64,000 nucleotides of DNA, taken from positions 1,302,001-1,366,000 of the forward strand of contig OY781093.1 of the NCBI GenBank assembly GCA_963676355.1, read 5' to 3'. The stretch's first letter is position 1. Every line of letters begins with the position of its first letter. This document shows, one piece after another, positions 25,026 to 34,207 of the stretch. Under the pieces are notes generated by a model. That model made no database searches. It saw nothing but the letters and a program-made list of their open reading frames with translations, and was not told the DNA's origin. The position numbers and the translations under genes were made by a program. This DNA is from JAGLOK01 sp963676355. GTDB taxonomy: Bacteria > Bacillota > Clostridia > Christensenellales > UMGS416.

Positions 25026-25223
25026 TTAGATTACTGTAACGTTTTCTGCCTGAGGGCCTTTCTGGCCTTGAGTCACATCAAAAGTTACTTTCTGGCCTTC
25101 TTCGAGAGTTTTAAAGCCTGAAGCGTTGATTTGTGAATGATGTACAAATACGTCATTTCCTTCTTCGCTAGCGATAAAACCATAGCCTTTTTCTGCATTA
25201 AACCATTTAACTGTTCCTTCCAT
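25026..25223 (-). CDS. cspA: Cold-shock protein
   Basis: A 65-residue OB-fold nucleic-acid chaperone. RNP1 is KGYGFI and RNP2 is VFVHHS, with WFNAEKG before them. Length and sequence are standard for the CspA/CspB family. A strong GGAGG site precedes ATG 25223. The upstream gap of about 177 bases is AT-rich and leaves space for the long 5' leader usual for cold-shock mRNAs, though no specific element can be pinned down. Confidence 0.97.
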   Translation of the reverse strand: MEGTVKWFNAEKGYGFIASEEGNDVFVHHSQINASGFKTLEEGQKVTFDVTQGQKGPQAENVTVI

Positions 25224-25400
25224 GAAGCATACCTCCTAATTTTATTTCTTAAATCTTTTGTAAAACTGATAACAAATGATTTAAATTAGGTTATACTTCA
25301 AACGGTAAAATCTAAAACAATCAAAATAATCATAAATCTACTTAAAATTCAAGCATATTCTTTATATCATTTTATTGACTTGATGTCAATTAATCTTTTC

Positions 25401-26603
25401 TTATCCAAGGAAAAATTGGTATATAGCTGGGAAATATTTCACTATTATTGGGTAAGGCGAGAATACTGTAAAGTATCCAAGAAGCAATGCTAGAGTAGTT
25501 GCAAAAACTAGTTTTAACGTGTTTGACTTTGTATAGCTGATGATTGCTTTGCGGTAGTTTTCACTCATGAAGAATAATATTGCTAGAGCTGCAGAGCTGT
25601 TAAACATCGCCCATCCAATCCATCTGTAGGTGTCAATGGCAAATACCATTGAAATCAATGGAGATAAAGCGGCAAGGCTCAAGAATAAAAGCATGTGTTT
25701 TTGCTTTTTATCCTCAGTGCATTTTATAATACTGCGCCAGTAGCCTACAAAGCATATTATGCTTGGTGACATAAGGATAAAAGTGAGTATTATGTGTGCA
25801 ATTTTTGTATTGTTATAGTAGTTTAAAGTAAATTTTATTTTTTCTCCAAGAGTCATGTAATATATCATTTTAACTTTGTCGGGCTCAAAAGGATATATGG
25901 GATTTGTAACAGCATTGTTTTTAAGCATCATCATAAATTGCTCTTGAGGCACATCTGCACCTCCAAAAATAACCGTTAAAATCCATACAGCAAATGATGG
26001 TGCAAGGTAGGCTAGTGCAGGTTTTAATATTTTTCGCTCTTTTATTAAAATTGTCGCAAATATTGTGGGAACGAAAAAAACAGCGAAACCTTCGTGGGAT
26101 AATATTGCGATAATTGTAAGAAGATTTGCCAGTGCATATTTTAAATAAGTGCGCTTTGATTTGAGCACTATAAAAATTACGGATAGAAAAAGCACAGCAA
26201 GAAGAGAATCCAACCTGCCAATTACTGAAGAAGATATCCAGCGCTGCAAAACAGAGGGCTGAACAAGCAGAAATAATATAAAAACAAGATTGCTTTTTTC
26301 ATTATTAAGTTGATACAATTTCCTGATAGAAATAAAGATAAATGAGACATAAGCTGCTATCATAACATAGACAGCGTACATAACTTCCTTTGAACTTATT
26401 GGATTAAAAAGTGCTGACATCACTGTACCCGGAAGTCCACGCAGTACAAAGCCGGTATCATAGCTTATGGACCAGTTTTGAACCATAAAACCGGAAAGAT
26501 ATCCATGATTAAGATAGCTCATGTTTCCGGGGATTATAAGCAATGCAAGTATAATAAGCATAAGAAAGATGCTTTTTTTTAGTTTTAGTTTGTTGTTTGA
26601 CAT
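25401..26603 (-). CDS. Polytopic membrane protein of unknown function
   Basis: About 400 residues with roughly ten hydrophobic segments and few soluble loops. Features such as GFVLRGLPGTVMSALF near the first loop, RWISSSVIGRLDSLL, and HEGFAVFFVPT occur in conserved uncharacterised membrane proteins of the GT-C-like or EpsG-like sort, but no catalytic motif is clear. A possible role is handling a lipid-linked sugar. ATG 26603 is preferred (GGTGA nine bases before); GTG 26615 is an alternative start. The truncated acyltransferase lies immediately upstream on the same strand, perhaps the remains of a polysaccharide locus. Confidence 0.6.
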   Translation of the reverse strand: MSNNKLKLKKSIFLMLIILALLIIPGNMSYLNHGYLSGFMVQNWSISYDTGFVLRGLPGTVMSALFNPISSKEVMYAVYVMIAAYVSFIFISIRKLYQLNNEKSNLVFILFLLVQPSVLQRWISSSVIGRLDSLLAVLFLSVIFIVLKSKRTYLKYALANLLTIIAILSHEGFAVFFVPTIFATILIKERKILKPALAYLAPSFAVWILTVIFGGADVPQEQFMMMLKNNAVTNPIYPFEPDKVKMIYYMTLGEKIKFTLNYYNNTKIAHIILTFILMSPSIICFVGYWRSIIKCTEDKKQKHMLLFLSLAALSPLISMVFAIDTYRWIGWAMFNSSAALAILFFMSENYRKAIISYTKSNTLKLVFATTLALLLGYFTVFSPYPIIVKYFPAIYQFFLG

Positions 26604-26619
26604 TTTTTGTTTCACCGTT

Positions 26620-27105
26620 TTAATCTTTTTTAAGTATTAATTTTATTTTTAGTGCAGATGTTTTTCTGAGCATGTCCAGAAGCGCTGAAAAAACAAATGT
26701 TGATATAAATATCAATATTGAAGCAAATATATATTTTAATCCGAACACGCCTTCAATGGAAGGGGTAAATCTATATATTTGATATCTTATGAAAATATGA
26801 TTTAAATATATACCAAAAGTTAATGAAGATAAATAGTTAATTGTTTTGGAATACTTAATTTTAGGGTCTTTAAAAATAAGAAAGATGCTAGAGGCTGATA
26901 TAATAACGAACACAGAATAATAATCCAGAAATTTTGAAGTTAAGCCATAGAACGGATTAACAAGGTCTAGCTCGTAAGTTCGGATGAAAAAATTTCCGCC
27001 TTTCGCGTGCAAAAACTCAGCAATAGGATAGCAGAGGCTCCACAAGTACGTAAGCATAAATATTATAACTGTTAATCTATTGATTAAATGTAAATAGCGA
27101 AACAT
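26620..27105 (-). pseudogene. Truncated acyltransferase-3 family protein (C-terminal part only)
   Basis: The 161 residues match the last third of acyltransferase family 3 (OafA/WecH-like) membrane proteins. Four hydrophobic segments are present, and YLSSLTFGIYLNHIFI near 105-120 is the typical late segment. A complete member has about 330-370 residues and ten helices with a catalytic His near the N-terminus, all missing here. The 100 bases upstream contain no continuation in another frame. It is either a decayed gene or a small derived membrane protein. Confidence 0.6.
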
Positions 27106-27156
27106 AAAAATGTCAAGAAAAGCGACGTATTTCCATGTGTTTTTTTATATTTTAAA

Positions 27157-27185
27157 TTAAGCAAGAGATAATTGCTCTTGCTTAA
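27157..27185 (-). terminator. Terminator after the TP-rich lipoprotein gene
   Basis: Stem TTAAGCAAGAG / CTCTTGCTTAA (11 bases) with a seven-base loop; the minus-strand side continues into an AT-rich stretch. Confidence 0.75.
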
Positions 27186-27212
27186 AAAGTACAACATATT
27201 TTTTTTCATTTA

Positions 27213-27995
27213 TTAAGGCAGGTATATCCACTCAACGCGGGCAATCACACCATCCACTTCGCAGACAATCACAAAAGCATCTTCTGTAAGAGTAAACAGC
27301 CAATCGCGAAAATCATCATAATCCACTTCGCCAATCTGTGATGTATATAGCGGGCGGTTTAAGAAATACCTAGTTTCAGGTGATGTGTGTAAAACTGTTG
27401 CTTCGGGATCGATATTTCTTATGTATCCGACATATTCTATAAATTCGTAATCTTCGGGTGATGCGCCGGGGTGATCTTCCAGATATGCGGTGGTAGCTTC
27501 GGGATTGCTCAACCACTCAACATAATCAAAGACTATGTCTGTTTGACCGTCCATGCTCATCGACTTTCCAACGATATATGCACAGTATTCCTCAACATAC
27601 GGTTGATTGCTTCCAAGATTGTCGGAGATGTAGCCTATTTGATTGCTAGCCTCGGTATAATATGCCGCACCCATGTCATCGGTTGGAAGCGCTGAAAGCT
27701 CAGGGGGAGTGGGCGCAGGAGTAGGAGTTGGTGAAGCTGTTGCGGTGGGCTCGGGAGTTGCAATCAGTTCAGGCGTGGGGGATGGTGTGTCTGTCGGAGC
27801 TTCTGTAGGTACAGGAGTTGTCGCATCAGTTGCGGATGTGGTTTCCTCAGAAGTGACATCAGCAGATTCTGATGTGGAAGGAGTGTCAGTTGATGACGGC
27901 ATCCATGAAGGATCTTCAAGACAGCTTGTAAAAAGCAGAGTGAGTGCCACGATAATAATCACTGTTGATGAAAGCTTAAGGTATGGTTTGAACAT
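27213..27995 (-). CDS. Lipoprotein with Pro/Thr-rich linker, function unknown
   Basis: A 260-residue exported protein. The signal peptide ends in the lipobox LFTSC (Cys25). A low-complexity linker (about 35-105) alternates Thr, Pro, Ser, Glu and Ala, and acts as a cell-wall spacer. The C-terminal domain (about 108-260) has EYCAYIVGKSMSMDG and VDYDDFRDWLFTLTEDAFVIVCEVDG, with no family I can name. Its repeat-like linker makes the opposite strand look open, which is a shadow. A terminator follows. ATG 27995 has GGAGG before it. Confidence 0.75.
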   Translation of the reverse strand: MFKPYLKLSSTVIIIVALTLLFTSCLEDPSWMPSSTDTPSTSESADVTSEETTSATDATTPVPTEAPTDTPSPTPELIATPEPTATASPTPTPAPTPPELSALPTDDMGAAYYTEASNQIGYISDNLGSNQPYVEEYCAYIVGKSMSMDGQTDIVFDYVEWLSNPEATTAYLEDHPGASPEDYEFIEYVGYIRNIDPEATVLHTSPETRYFLNRPLYTSQIGEVDYDDFRDWLFTLTEDAFVIVCEVDGVIARVEWIYLP

Positions 27996-28075
27996 AAAAT
28001 CCCTCCTTATAAAAGAACTCTCTTAATCACTATTATATATCAATTTGCGAGAAATCTAAAATTATTGAAATACAA

Positions 28076-28105
28076 AAGAATCTCTTGAAATTTCAAGAGA
28101 TTCTT
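28076..28105 (-). terminator. Terminator after the phosphofructokinase gene
   Basis: A perfect 30-base inverted repeat (arms AAGAATCTCTTGAAA / TTTCAAGAGATTCTT) 18 bases after the PFK stop codon on the minus strand. Confidence 0.75.
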
Positions 28106-28123
28106 AGAAATAGTTTTTGTTTT

Positions 28124-29398
28124 TTAAAACGCCTGTGGTTTGTATTCCGAAAGCTTTTTGTCGATGAACTTGTGCTCAAGTCTCGCAAATCTCTGCAGTC
28201 CGTTTTCAATCTTTATGTCCGGCCATCCGCCTGCGATAAGCGGCTGTGCGTATTTTAAGAAATCATCGGTCACATCAATGCCATTGGGTGCTATCCAGCT
28301 GTAAGGCAGGAAACGCTCGGAGTTTGCAACTACATCAAGCTTCACTTTGTCAAAGTACGCTTCATATGTATCCTGCTTTTTACGGAGTGTGGTTGCCATA
28401 TAGCCCGTGCCGTCTTCCATAGCTATCTGAACCGCTTTGCGACCTACATTATATGCTTCATCCACATCAACCTTGGATGCGTGTATAGAGCATCCTCTTT
28501 GAAGAACACCAGGCATTTGTCCTGTCGCTTGACCGCGTGCTTTAAGACCGTTTTTATTCAGGTAGTTTGTGACTGCCTGCATGGCTGTTATCTCACTTGC
28601 ACCATATTCCACGTGACCAAAGCCATCTTTTGCAGCTCCAATGTCTCCAACGTCAAAGCCTTCGTTTACAACAACAATACATCTGCCATCGCGCTTTAGC
28701 TGTTCATTAACGTTATCTGCTAATGTTTCGAGGTTATTCTTTGATTCTGCAAAGTATAGCTGCAGTGGCATTTTGCGCTCGGGGTCTGCAAGCCTTGAAG
28801 CTGCTGTAAGCCAGCCTGAAGCTCTGCCCATTGCTTGAAATACAGCTACGCATTCGGATACATGCATGCCGCGGCTTTCTTCTTCCACGTTTTGCATAAT
28901 AGTCGCCCAATACCTTGCTGCGCTTGCGTAGCCTGGTGTGTGGTCGATTATTGTAAACTCGGCGTCTCCCACATCATTGTCTATTGTTTTGGGAACACCC
29001 ACCACGGTGAGGTCAACTCCGCGCTCTTGGGCAAGCTTTGAAACTTTAGATGCCGTATCCATAGAGTCGTTTCCGCCAATATAGAAAAAGTATCCTATGT
29101 TATGTGCAAGAAACACATCTATTATTCTATTAAAATCATCTTCCTGATGCTCTTGAAGCTTGTATCTGCATGTGCCGATTGCCCCAGCAGCCGGTGTGTT
29201 TTTAAGAAGGGATATTTCATATTTATCCTGCTCATTCATATCGATAAGCTCTTCCAGCAATACACCTTCGATGCCATGCCATGCGGCATATACTTTATCT
29301 ATGTCTTCATAATCAAAACATGCTTCAACTACACCCTGAAGCGATGCGTTTATTACAGGCGAAGGTCCGCCCGATTGTGCTACTAATGCGTTTTTCAT
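28124..29398 (-). CDS. Phosphofructokinase, probably PPi-dependent
   Basis: A 424-residue PFK-superfamily enzyme, forming fructose 1,6-bisphosphate in glycolysis. The nucleotide-site motif is G108-G-N110-D111 (ATP enzymes have GGDG); an Asp at the second position blocks ATP. The PKTIDND motif at 136-142 carries the Lys typical of PPi enzymes (ATP enzymes have PGTIDND). Both point to pyrophosphate use. Asn at 110 where Asp is usual is seen in a clostridial branch. PPi-PFK saves ATP in fermenting anaerobes and can run in reverse. It stands alone. Confidence 0.88.
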   Translation of the reverse strand: MKNALVAQSGGPSPVINASLQGVVEACFDYEDIDKVYAAWHGIEGVLLEELIDMNEQDKYEISLLKNTPAAGAIGTCRYKLQEHQEDDFNRIIDVFLAHNIGYFFYIGGNDSMDTASKVSKLAQERGVDLTVVGVPKTIDNDVGDAEFTIIDHTPGYASAARYWATIMQNVEEESRGMHVSECVAVFQAMGRASGWLTAASRLADPERKMPLQLYFAESKNNLETLADNVNEQLKRDGRCIVVVNEGFDVGDIGAAKDGFGHVEYGASEITAMQAVTNYLNKNGLKARGQATGQMPGVLQRGCSIHASKVDVDEAYNVGRKAVQIAMEDGTGYMATTLRKKQDTYEAYFDKVKLDVVANSERFLPYSWIAPNGIDVTDDFLKYAQPLIAGGWPDIKIENGLQRFARLEHKFIDKKLSEYKPQAF

Positions 29399-29529
29399 TT
29401 CAATACTCCTTATGATAATTATATGAAAATTTTATCATAAATGCTGACGTTAGGCTATAAATCAATTCCTGAAAGTGTATAAATATTTTATGAATTGACA
29501 ACGTAATAGTTTTATTGGATAATTTGAAC

Positions 29530-30270
29530 ATGGAAAAAGATAGAAATCCACAAAAAGAAAATCTTCACAAAAATCACAGGCAGAGAGTATTCGATAGGCT
29601 TGAAAAAGATGGGCTTGACTCTTTTTACGACCATGAGATACTTGAAATGCTGCTTTTTTATACTATCCCAAGAATGGATACGAACCCGATAGCTCACAGA
29701 CTGATGGAGGAATTCGGATCACTTGCTTCTGTTTTAAGTGCGAATGCTGATGATCTTATGAAAGTTAAAGGAGTGTCGAAAAAATCGGCACAGTTACTCA
29801 GCTTGATTCCCCAGCTTTCCAGAAGGTTCAGTGTGGATAGCTTTGGCAAAAAGAGTGCTGTTGATTCATTTGAGAAAGCATCAGAATATTTGCGTGCTTT
29901 CATGATGAACGAGAAAAATGAAGTCTTTTGCATTTTGTGCCTTGATAAAAATAATAGGATAATAGAAACCGAAAGGCTTAAAGAGGGCACAACAGCGGAG
30001 CTTATTGTAAACCCCAGAGCTGTAGTTGTTGCGGCTGCAAAGCATGAGCCGCATGGCGTTATAATTGCACACAATCATCCCGGAGGCGGTGCAAATCCTT
30101 CGGTTGAAGATGTTAAATGTACAAGTAAAATAGCGCTTGCGCTCGGTGTCATAGGCATTAAAATTTTTGACCACATAATTATAGGTCAAAAGGAAGATTT
30201 CTCATTTAAAAAGGCTGGGATAATGACGGACATCATGAATGATATCGCGGTGCAAATAAGCAGTAACTAA
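29530..30270 (+). CDS. radC: RadC-family JAMM protein
   Basis: The N-terminal helix-hairpin-helix part (about 50-90, VKGVSKKSAQLLSLI) precedes a JAB1/MPN+ metalloprotease-like domain. The JAMM ligands are Glu in NEVFCILCLDKNN and HNHPGGGANPSVED (HxH with the later Asp). About 246 residues from ATG 29530; a TTG at 29515 adds five. Despite the name, a direct DNA-repair role is not established for this family; many copies are linked to mobile elements. No mobile element is evident here, so it is the chromosomal type. Confidence 0.93.
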   Translation: MEKDRNPQKENLHKNHRQRVFDRLEKDGLDSFYDHEILEMLLFYTIPRMDTNPIAHRLMEEFGSLASVLSANADDLMKVKGVSKKSAQLLSLIPQLSRRFSVDSFGKKSAVDSFEKASEYLRAFMMNEKNEVFCILCLDKNNRIIETERLKEGTTAELIVNPRAVVVAAAKHEPHGVIIAHNHPGGGANPSVEDVKCTSKIALALGVIGIKIFDHIIIGQKEDFSFKKAGIMTDIMNDIAVQISSN

Positions 30271-30282
30271 TCCAGTTTGCTA

Positions 30283-31200
30283 TCACAAAGGCAAGCCGCT
30301 TGAATAGCTGTTGTTTCCTAAAATTTCGATTACTTTATCAAAGCTGATATCTTCCTCAAAATACTCAATCACAGCGGCCAAATAAACTCTTGATTTCTCT
30401 ATAGCTATGTCAAAAAGCTCAGGGAATGATTTGTCGGACTTTATTGATGTATCCCATGGATTTACCCAAACGTCTTTTTTAAAATTCATAAAATCATAGC
30501 TTGGAAGCTTTTGAGCGGGTGCATGCCTTATTATCACATTTTGCTTTCCCACTAATTTCTCTATTGTACTGAAAATAAAGTGCTTTACTTTGTAGGGCGA
30601 ATATAGAGTGTTTATTACATTTTTCATATCATTAAAACATGAATAGACTTCGCTATATTTGAGTGGAGTCTCGGGGAAAACATCGACACATGATTCTGAC
30701 AAAGTCAAAGCTATTTGCCTTTTTTGGTCGTCAGTAAGATGGTTAACACACTTTGCCTGTCTAGGGATTCTCTGCCTTTTTAGCACGTTGCGGTGATACC
30801 ACGTGTCAAACTGAGTTTCAAGCAGGAGATGTTTAGTTGTGTTTGGGGTGTTATCTTCATTGTTTGTTGTTGCATAAACATAAGGATGAACAGTGCTGTC
30901 TGCGGCATAGTGAGTTGCAAACCCTGCAAGCCATGCGCGTGCAGCCTCGCCGTGCTTTTTTGCATGGTTTAATGCGCTTTTAAAAAAGTTGGATGTTTTG
31001 CTGTGGTGCATGGTTTCGCCCAATTTATTTGGCTCAAAATTCTTATCCCAGAATTTTAGAATGTGGTAGAAGAAAAACAGGTCTGGACCTTGTGCACCCA
31101 GTTCAAAGGCATCCATATTGGCTTTTATATATTTTGGCACTTTATTTATCTTTTTTAATGCTGAAAGCGCTATGTTTTCGTGTATAAATGCTGCAGGCAT
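30283..31200 (-). CDS. Zinc-dependent phospholipase C-like protein
   Basis: About 305 residues resembling the zinc-dependent phospholipase C / S1-P1 nuclease-like fold. Metal-binding residues lie in MPAAFIHENIA, LGAQGPDLFFFYH (GPD with His), HHSK, and GFATHYAADSTVHPYVY (HxxxDxxxHP). No signal peptide is seen, so it is probably cytosolic; the substrate is unknown. ATG 31200 is fixed by AAAGGAG six bases before it; the open frame extends 12 codons further with no ribosome site. A second, shorter relative is at 38461-39069. Confidence 0.8.
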   Translation of the reverse strand: MPAAFIHENIALSALKKINKVPKYIKANMDAFELGAQGPDLFFFYHILKFWDKNFEPNKLGETMHHSKTSNFFKSALNHAKKHGEAARAWLAGFATHYAADSTVHPYVYATTNNEDNTPNTTKHLLLETQFDTWYHRNVLKRQRIPRQAKCVNHLTDDQKRQIALTLSESCVDVFPETPLKYSEVYSCFNDMKNVINTLYSPYKVKHFIFSTIEKLVGKQNVIIRHAPAQKLPSYDFMNFKKDVWVNPWDTSIKSDKSFPELFDIAIEKSRVYLAAVIEYFEEDISFDKVIEILGNNSYSSGLPL

Positions 31201-31305
31201 GATAACTCCTTTAATCCTTAAGTAATATCTTATCATAAAAATTGTAAAATGATTTTAAACAAATGATTTGTATGATAAAATTAAATAAAAAAAGGAATCA
31301 TTGAT

Positions 31306-32610
31306 ATGTTGAAACAGTTTACGAAGCAAGAAAAAAGCTGGATGATGTATGACTGGGCAAATTCCGCACACTCGATTGTAGTTGTGACGGTGTTGCCCAT
31401 TTTTTTTATGTCATTGCATCAAGACAAAACTTTCGGTCAGCAGCAACTTGGACTGTATACTTCGCTGGCTGCTATTGCAATTGCATTGCTTGCCCCTTTG
31501 CTTGGAGCTCTGGGAGACTTTAAGAATATGAAAAAGCGGCTTTTCATTCTTTTTGTGTCCATTGGTGTAATGTCGTGCTTGTTTATAGCGGCAACTCCTT
31601 TTATGCCTATATGGCAGCTTGTAATAGGGCTTTATGCTTTAAGTAATTTTGCGTTTGCAGGAGCAAATATTTTCTATGACGGATTCCTACCTGAGATTAC
31701 AACCAATGAGCGAATGGATAAAGTATCTTCATGGGGATTTGGGCTTGGATATATAGGAGGCTCAACCATACCGTTTGTAATATTTTTAGTGCTTTACAAG
31801 CTAATCCCTGTGAATTTAGCGATGGCGATTTCGTTTGCACTCACTGGAGTGTGGTGGGGGGTGTTTACAATACCGATGATTAAAAATGTAAAACAAACTC
31901 ACTATATTGAAAAAAAGAAGGGAATAGTGAAGGATGCGTTCATACAGATTGTAAAAACATTAAAAGAATTATCCAAGAAAAAAGAAATGCTATTCTTCTT
32001 GATTGCATATTTTTTCTACATAGATGGAGTTAATACAATAATACACATGTCAACAGCATACGGAAGCGCATTAAACATTGATGCAACTCAGATGATGCTT
32101 GCACTTTTGATGGTTCAGGTGCTTGCATTCCCGTTTGCTATATTATACGGCACACTTGCAAAAAAATTCACAGCTCAAAAGATGATAGTAGTCGGTATAG
32201 GTATTTATATGGGAATAACGGTTGTTGGATTCTTTGTCAGCAAAAACTGGCATTTTTGGGTGGTAGCAGGATTAGTTGCGACAAGCCAAGGTGGAATCCA
32301 AGCGCTTTCTCGTTCGATGTTTGGCAAGATGATACCTGATAGGAAAAGATCAAATGAGTTCTTTGGTTTCTTTGAGATTTTTGGGAAATTCTCCGCGATT
32401 ATGGGACCGTGGCTTTTTGGCACAGTAGGTGTTCTGGCGGCAAAGATAATAAAGAATAATAATCCGGAAATAGGGCAACAAGCTTTGGATAAAGCGGCCT
32501 CTCCATTTGGAGTGCTTAGTGTTCTTGTGATATTTATAATAGGTGCTATATTTTACGCAATATTCTTAAAAGCGGATAAAAATAAAAAAGTGGAACTTAC
32601 TGAAGAATAA
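31306..32610 (+). CDS. MFS transporter, UMF1/Atg22-like
   Basis: A 434-residue, twelve-segment transporter. The opening KSWMMYDWANSAHSIVVVTVLPIFF is typical of the UMF1 family (Atg22-like), whose yeast member exports amino acids from the vacuole. GALGDFKNMKKR matches the loop 2-3 motif. Bacterial substrates are not known. The preceding gene is divergent, and a DUF4349 lipoprotein gene follows by 42 bases. Confidence 0.92.
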   Translation: MLKQFTKQEKSWMMYDWANSAHSIVVVTVLPIFFMSLHQDKTFGQQQLGLYTSLAAIAIALLAPLLGALGDFKNMKKRLFILFVSIGVMSCLFIAATPFMPIWQLVIGLYALSNFAFAGANIFYDGFLPEITTNERMDKVSSWGFGLGYIGGSTIPFVIFLVLYKLIPVNLAMAISFALTGVWWGVFTIPMIKNVKQTHYIEKKKGIVKDAFIQIVKTLKELSKKKEMLFFLIAYFFYIDGVNTIIHMSTAYGSALNIDATQMMLALLMVQVLAFPFAILYGTLAKKFTAQKMIVVGIGIYMGITVVGFFVSKNWHFWVVAGLVATSQGGIQALSRSMFGKMIPDRKRSNEFFGFFEIFGKFSAIMGPWLFGTVGVLAAKIIKNNNPEIGQQALDKAASPFGVLSVLVIFIIGAIFYAIFLKADKNKKVELTEE

Positions 32611-32652
32611 GCACGTCTAAAAAGTAAACACAGAAAAATAAGGAGGATTATT

Positions 32653-33615
32653 ATGAATAGGAGAACGTTAGCGATAGTCGCTGTACTTACCGTATTGGCT
32701 TTGGTGTTTGCAGGATGCGCAGCAAGCTCAAAAGATGAATCAACGTCAATTTCCGCGCCGCAGGTAGCCTATGAAAAAACTATGGTCGATGAGGAAGTGA
32801 TGGAGGAACGTGGCTTTGGGGTTGCCGAAAGTACAGAATTTGATTCCGTGGAAAGCAGCGCAGATCTTGATGATACTGATTCAGGAAATGAAGTATCGGA
32901 CTTTTCAGAAAAGATTATCTACAATGTATATACTTCAGTGCAGGTGGAAGATGTTCAGGCGGCAGTTAATTCTGTGACACAGAAGGTAAAATCTCTGGGT
33001 GGCTACATTTCTTATTCAAACATGTATAACTCCGGTGGGTATTCATATGCGAATGTGGAAATTCGAGTGCCGTCACAAAACCTTTCCAAGATGGAAGAGT
33101 ACACTTATATGCTTGGCGAAGTCGAAGAATATACGATGAATACCGATAACATTACTGAAAGCTACTATGACATAAAAAGCCGTCTTGAGAGCGCAGAGAA
33201 AGAGGAAGCACAGCTGATTGCAGTACTGGAAAAAGCGGAAACAGTAGAGGATATACTTCTTGTGCGTGACCAGTTGAGCAGAGTACAAGAGAAGATAGAA
33301 AGCTATAAAGGCAAAATGCGTCTTTGGGATTCACTTGTGGACTATTCGACTGTGACATATAACATTCGTCCTATTCCAACGCTAGACAACGATGATGACA
33401 GTCCTCGCCTTATAAAAATGGACGAAACTTGGCGCTCGATGAAGAAGGGCTTTAAAAACTCCGCTATTGCAGTTGCAAACTTCTTTTCATTATTGTTTAG
33501 TTTGATTGCAAGATTGTTCTTTCATATTCTTATACTTGGTGCAGTAGCTGTTGTAATTATTGTTATTGTAAAAAAAAGAAGAAAGAGTAAGAAGCAAAAG
33601 GAGCAGGATAAGTAA
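32653..33615 (+). CDS. DUF4349 lipoprotein with C-terminal membrane segment
   Basis: A 320-residue exported protein with lipobox VFAGC (Cys about 22). The DUF4349 domain spans about 90-250: IIYNVYTSVQVEDVQAAV, VKSLGGYISYSNMY, and YDIKSRLESAEKEEAQLIAVL, followed by a long coiled coil (about 175-230). A C-terminal membrane segment (about 285-308) with a basic tail anchors it again. Lipid-anchored N-terminus plus transmembrane C-terminus suggests an envelope scaffold; the function of DUF4349 is unknown. GGAGG lies before ATG 32653. A terminator follows. Confidence 0.88.
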   Translation: MNRRTLAIVAVLTVLALVFAGCAASSKDESTSISAPQVAYEKTMVDEEVMEERGFGVAESTEFDSVESSADLDDTDSGNEVSDFSEKIIYNVYTSVQVEDVQAAVNSVTQKVKSLGGYISYSNMYNSGGYSYANVEIRVPSQNLSKMEEYTYMLGEVEEYTMNTDNITESYYDIKSRLESAEKEEAQLIAVLEKAETVEDILLVRDQLSRVQEKIESYKGKMRLWDSLVDYSTVTYNIRPIPTLDNDDDSPRLIKMDETWRSMKKGFKNSAIAVANFFSLLFSLIARLFFHILILGAVAVVIIVIVKKRRKSKKQKEQDK

Positions 33616-33658
33616 GGTTTAATATTAAAACTGTAAGTAGCGAAATTTTAAATTAATA

Positions 33659-33690
33659 AAATCCTGCGGATTTATTCCGCAGGATTATTT
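33659..33690 (+). terminator. Terminator after the DUF4349 gene
   Basis: Stem AATCCTGCGGA / TCCGCAGGATT with a short loop and a modest T/A tail. The following 125 bases before the VOC gene hold no gene. Confidence 0.8.
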
Positions 33691-33815
33691 ATTACCCTCT
33701 TAAAATTGCTTAATCAGCGCGAATTATGGGAATGCACGAGAGCTTAGCTTGTAGTTTTCCGTGATTCGTAAGAAACTCGTTGAGAAACGAAGTTTCAAAA
33801 TCGAAAGCAAATGTA

Positions 33816-34190
33816 TCATTTGCGAGCAGGCATAAACTCCAGCCAATATCCGTCCGGATCTAGGATGAAGTGATAGTGCTTGCCGGTAGTGTCGTAGGCA
33901 AGAAGCCCTTTTTCCTCATGCTCTGCTTTAAGCTTATCGTATTCTTCCACGTGAAAAGCGATGTGAAATTCCTCTTCGCCTAAATCGTATGCTTCTGGAT
34001 GGTCGCGCAGCCAAGTGAGTTCAAGATTAAAATCAGTGCCGAATTCGTCCTCCAAAAATACGATAATAAAAGAACCATCTTCAGGCTCGTGTCTGCGAAC
34101 CTCTTTCATATTAAGATGCTCTTTGTAAAACTTCAAAGAAGCATCGAGGTCTTTAACATTTAGGTTAAAATGTGCAAGTTTAAATTTCAT
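33816..34190 (-). CDS. VOC-family protein (glyoxalase I / lactoylglutathione lyase-like)
   Basis: A 124-residue vicinal-oxygen-chelate protein with two beta-alpha-beta-beta-beta units. Metal positions are His8 (AHFNLNVKDL), Glu near 58 (FNLELTW), His near 79 (FHIAFHV) and Glu at about 118 (YWLEFMP), a full ligand set. It resembles GloA and could detoxify methylglyoxal adducts, though many such small VOC proteins have other substrates. The polysaccharide-deacetylase-like gene ends 17 bases upstream on the same strand. Confidence 0.88.
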   Translation of the reverse strand: MKFKLAHFNLNVKDLDASLKFYKEHLNMKEVRRHEPEDGSFIIVFLEDEFGTDFNLELTWLRDHPEAYDLGEEEFHIAFHVEEYDKLKAEHEEKGLLAYDTTGKHYHFILDPDGYWLEFMPARK

Positions 34191-34207
34191 ATTATTTCTC
34201 CTTTATA

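Noticed and set aside
27673..28026. Gly/Val-rich open frame opposite the TP-rich lipoprotein
   Set aside because: It is the shadow of the repetitive linker coding on the minus strand.
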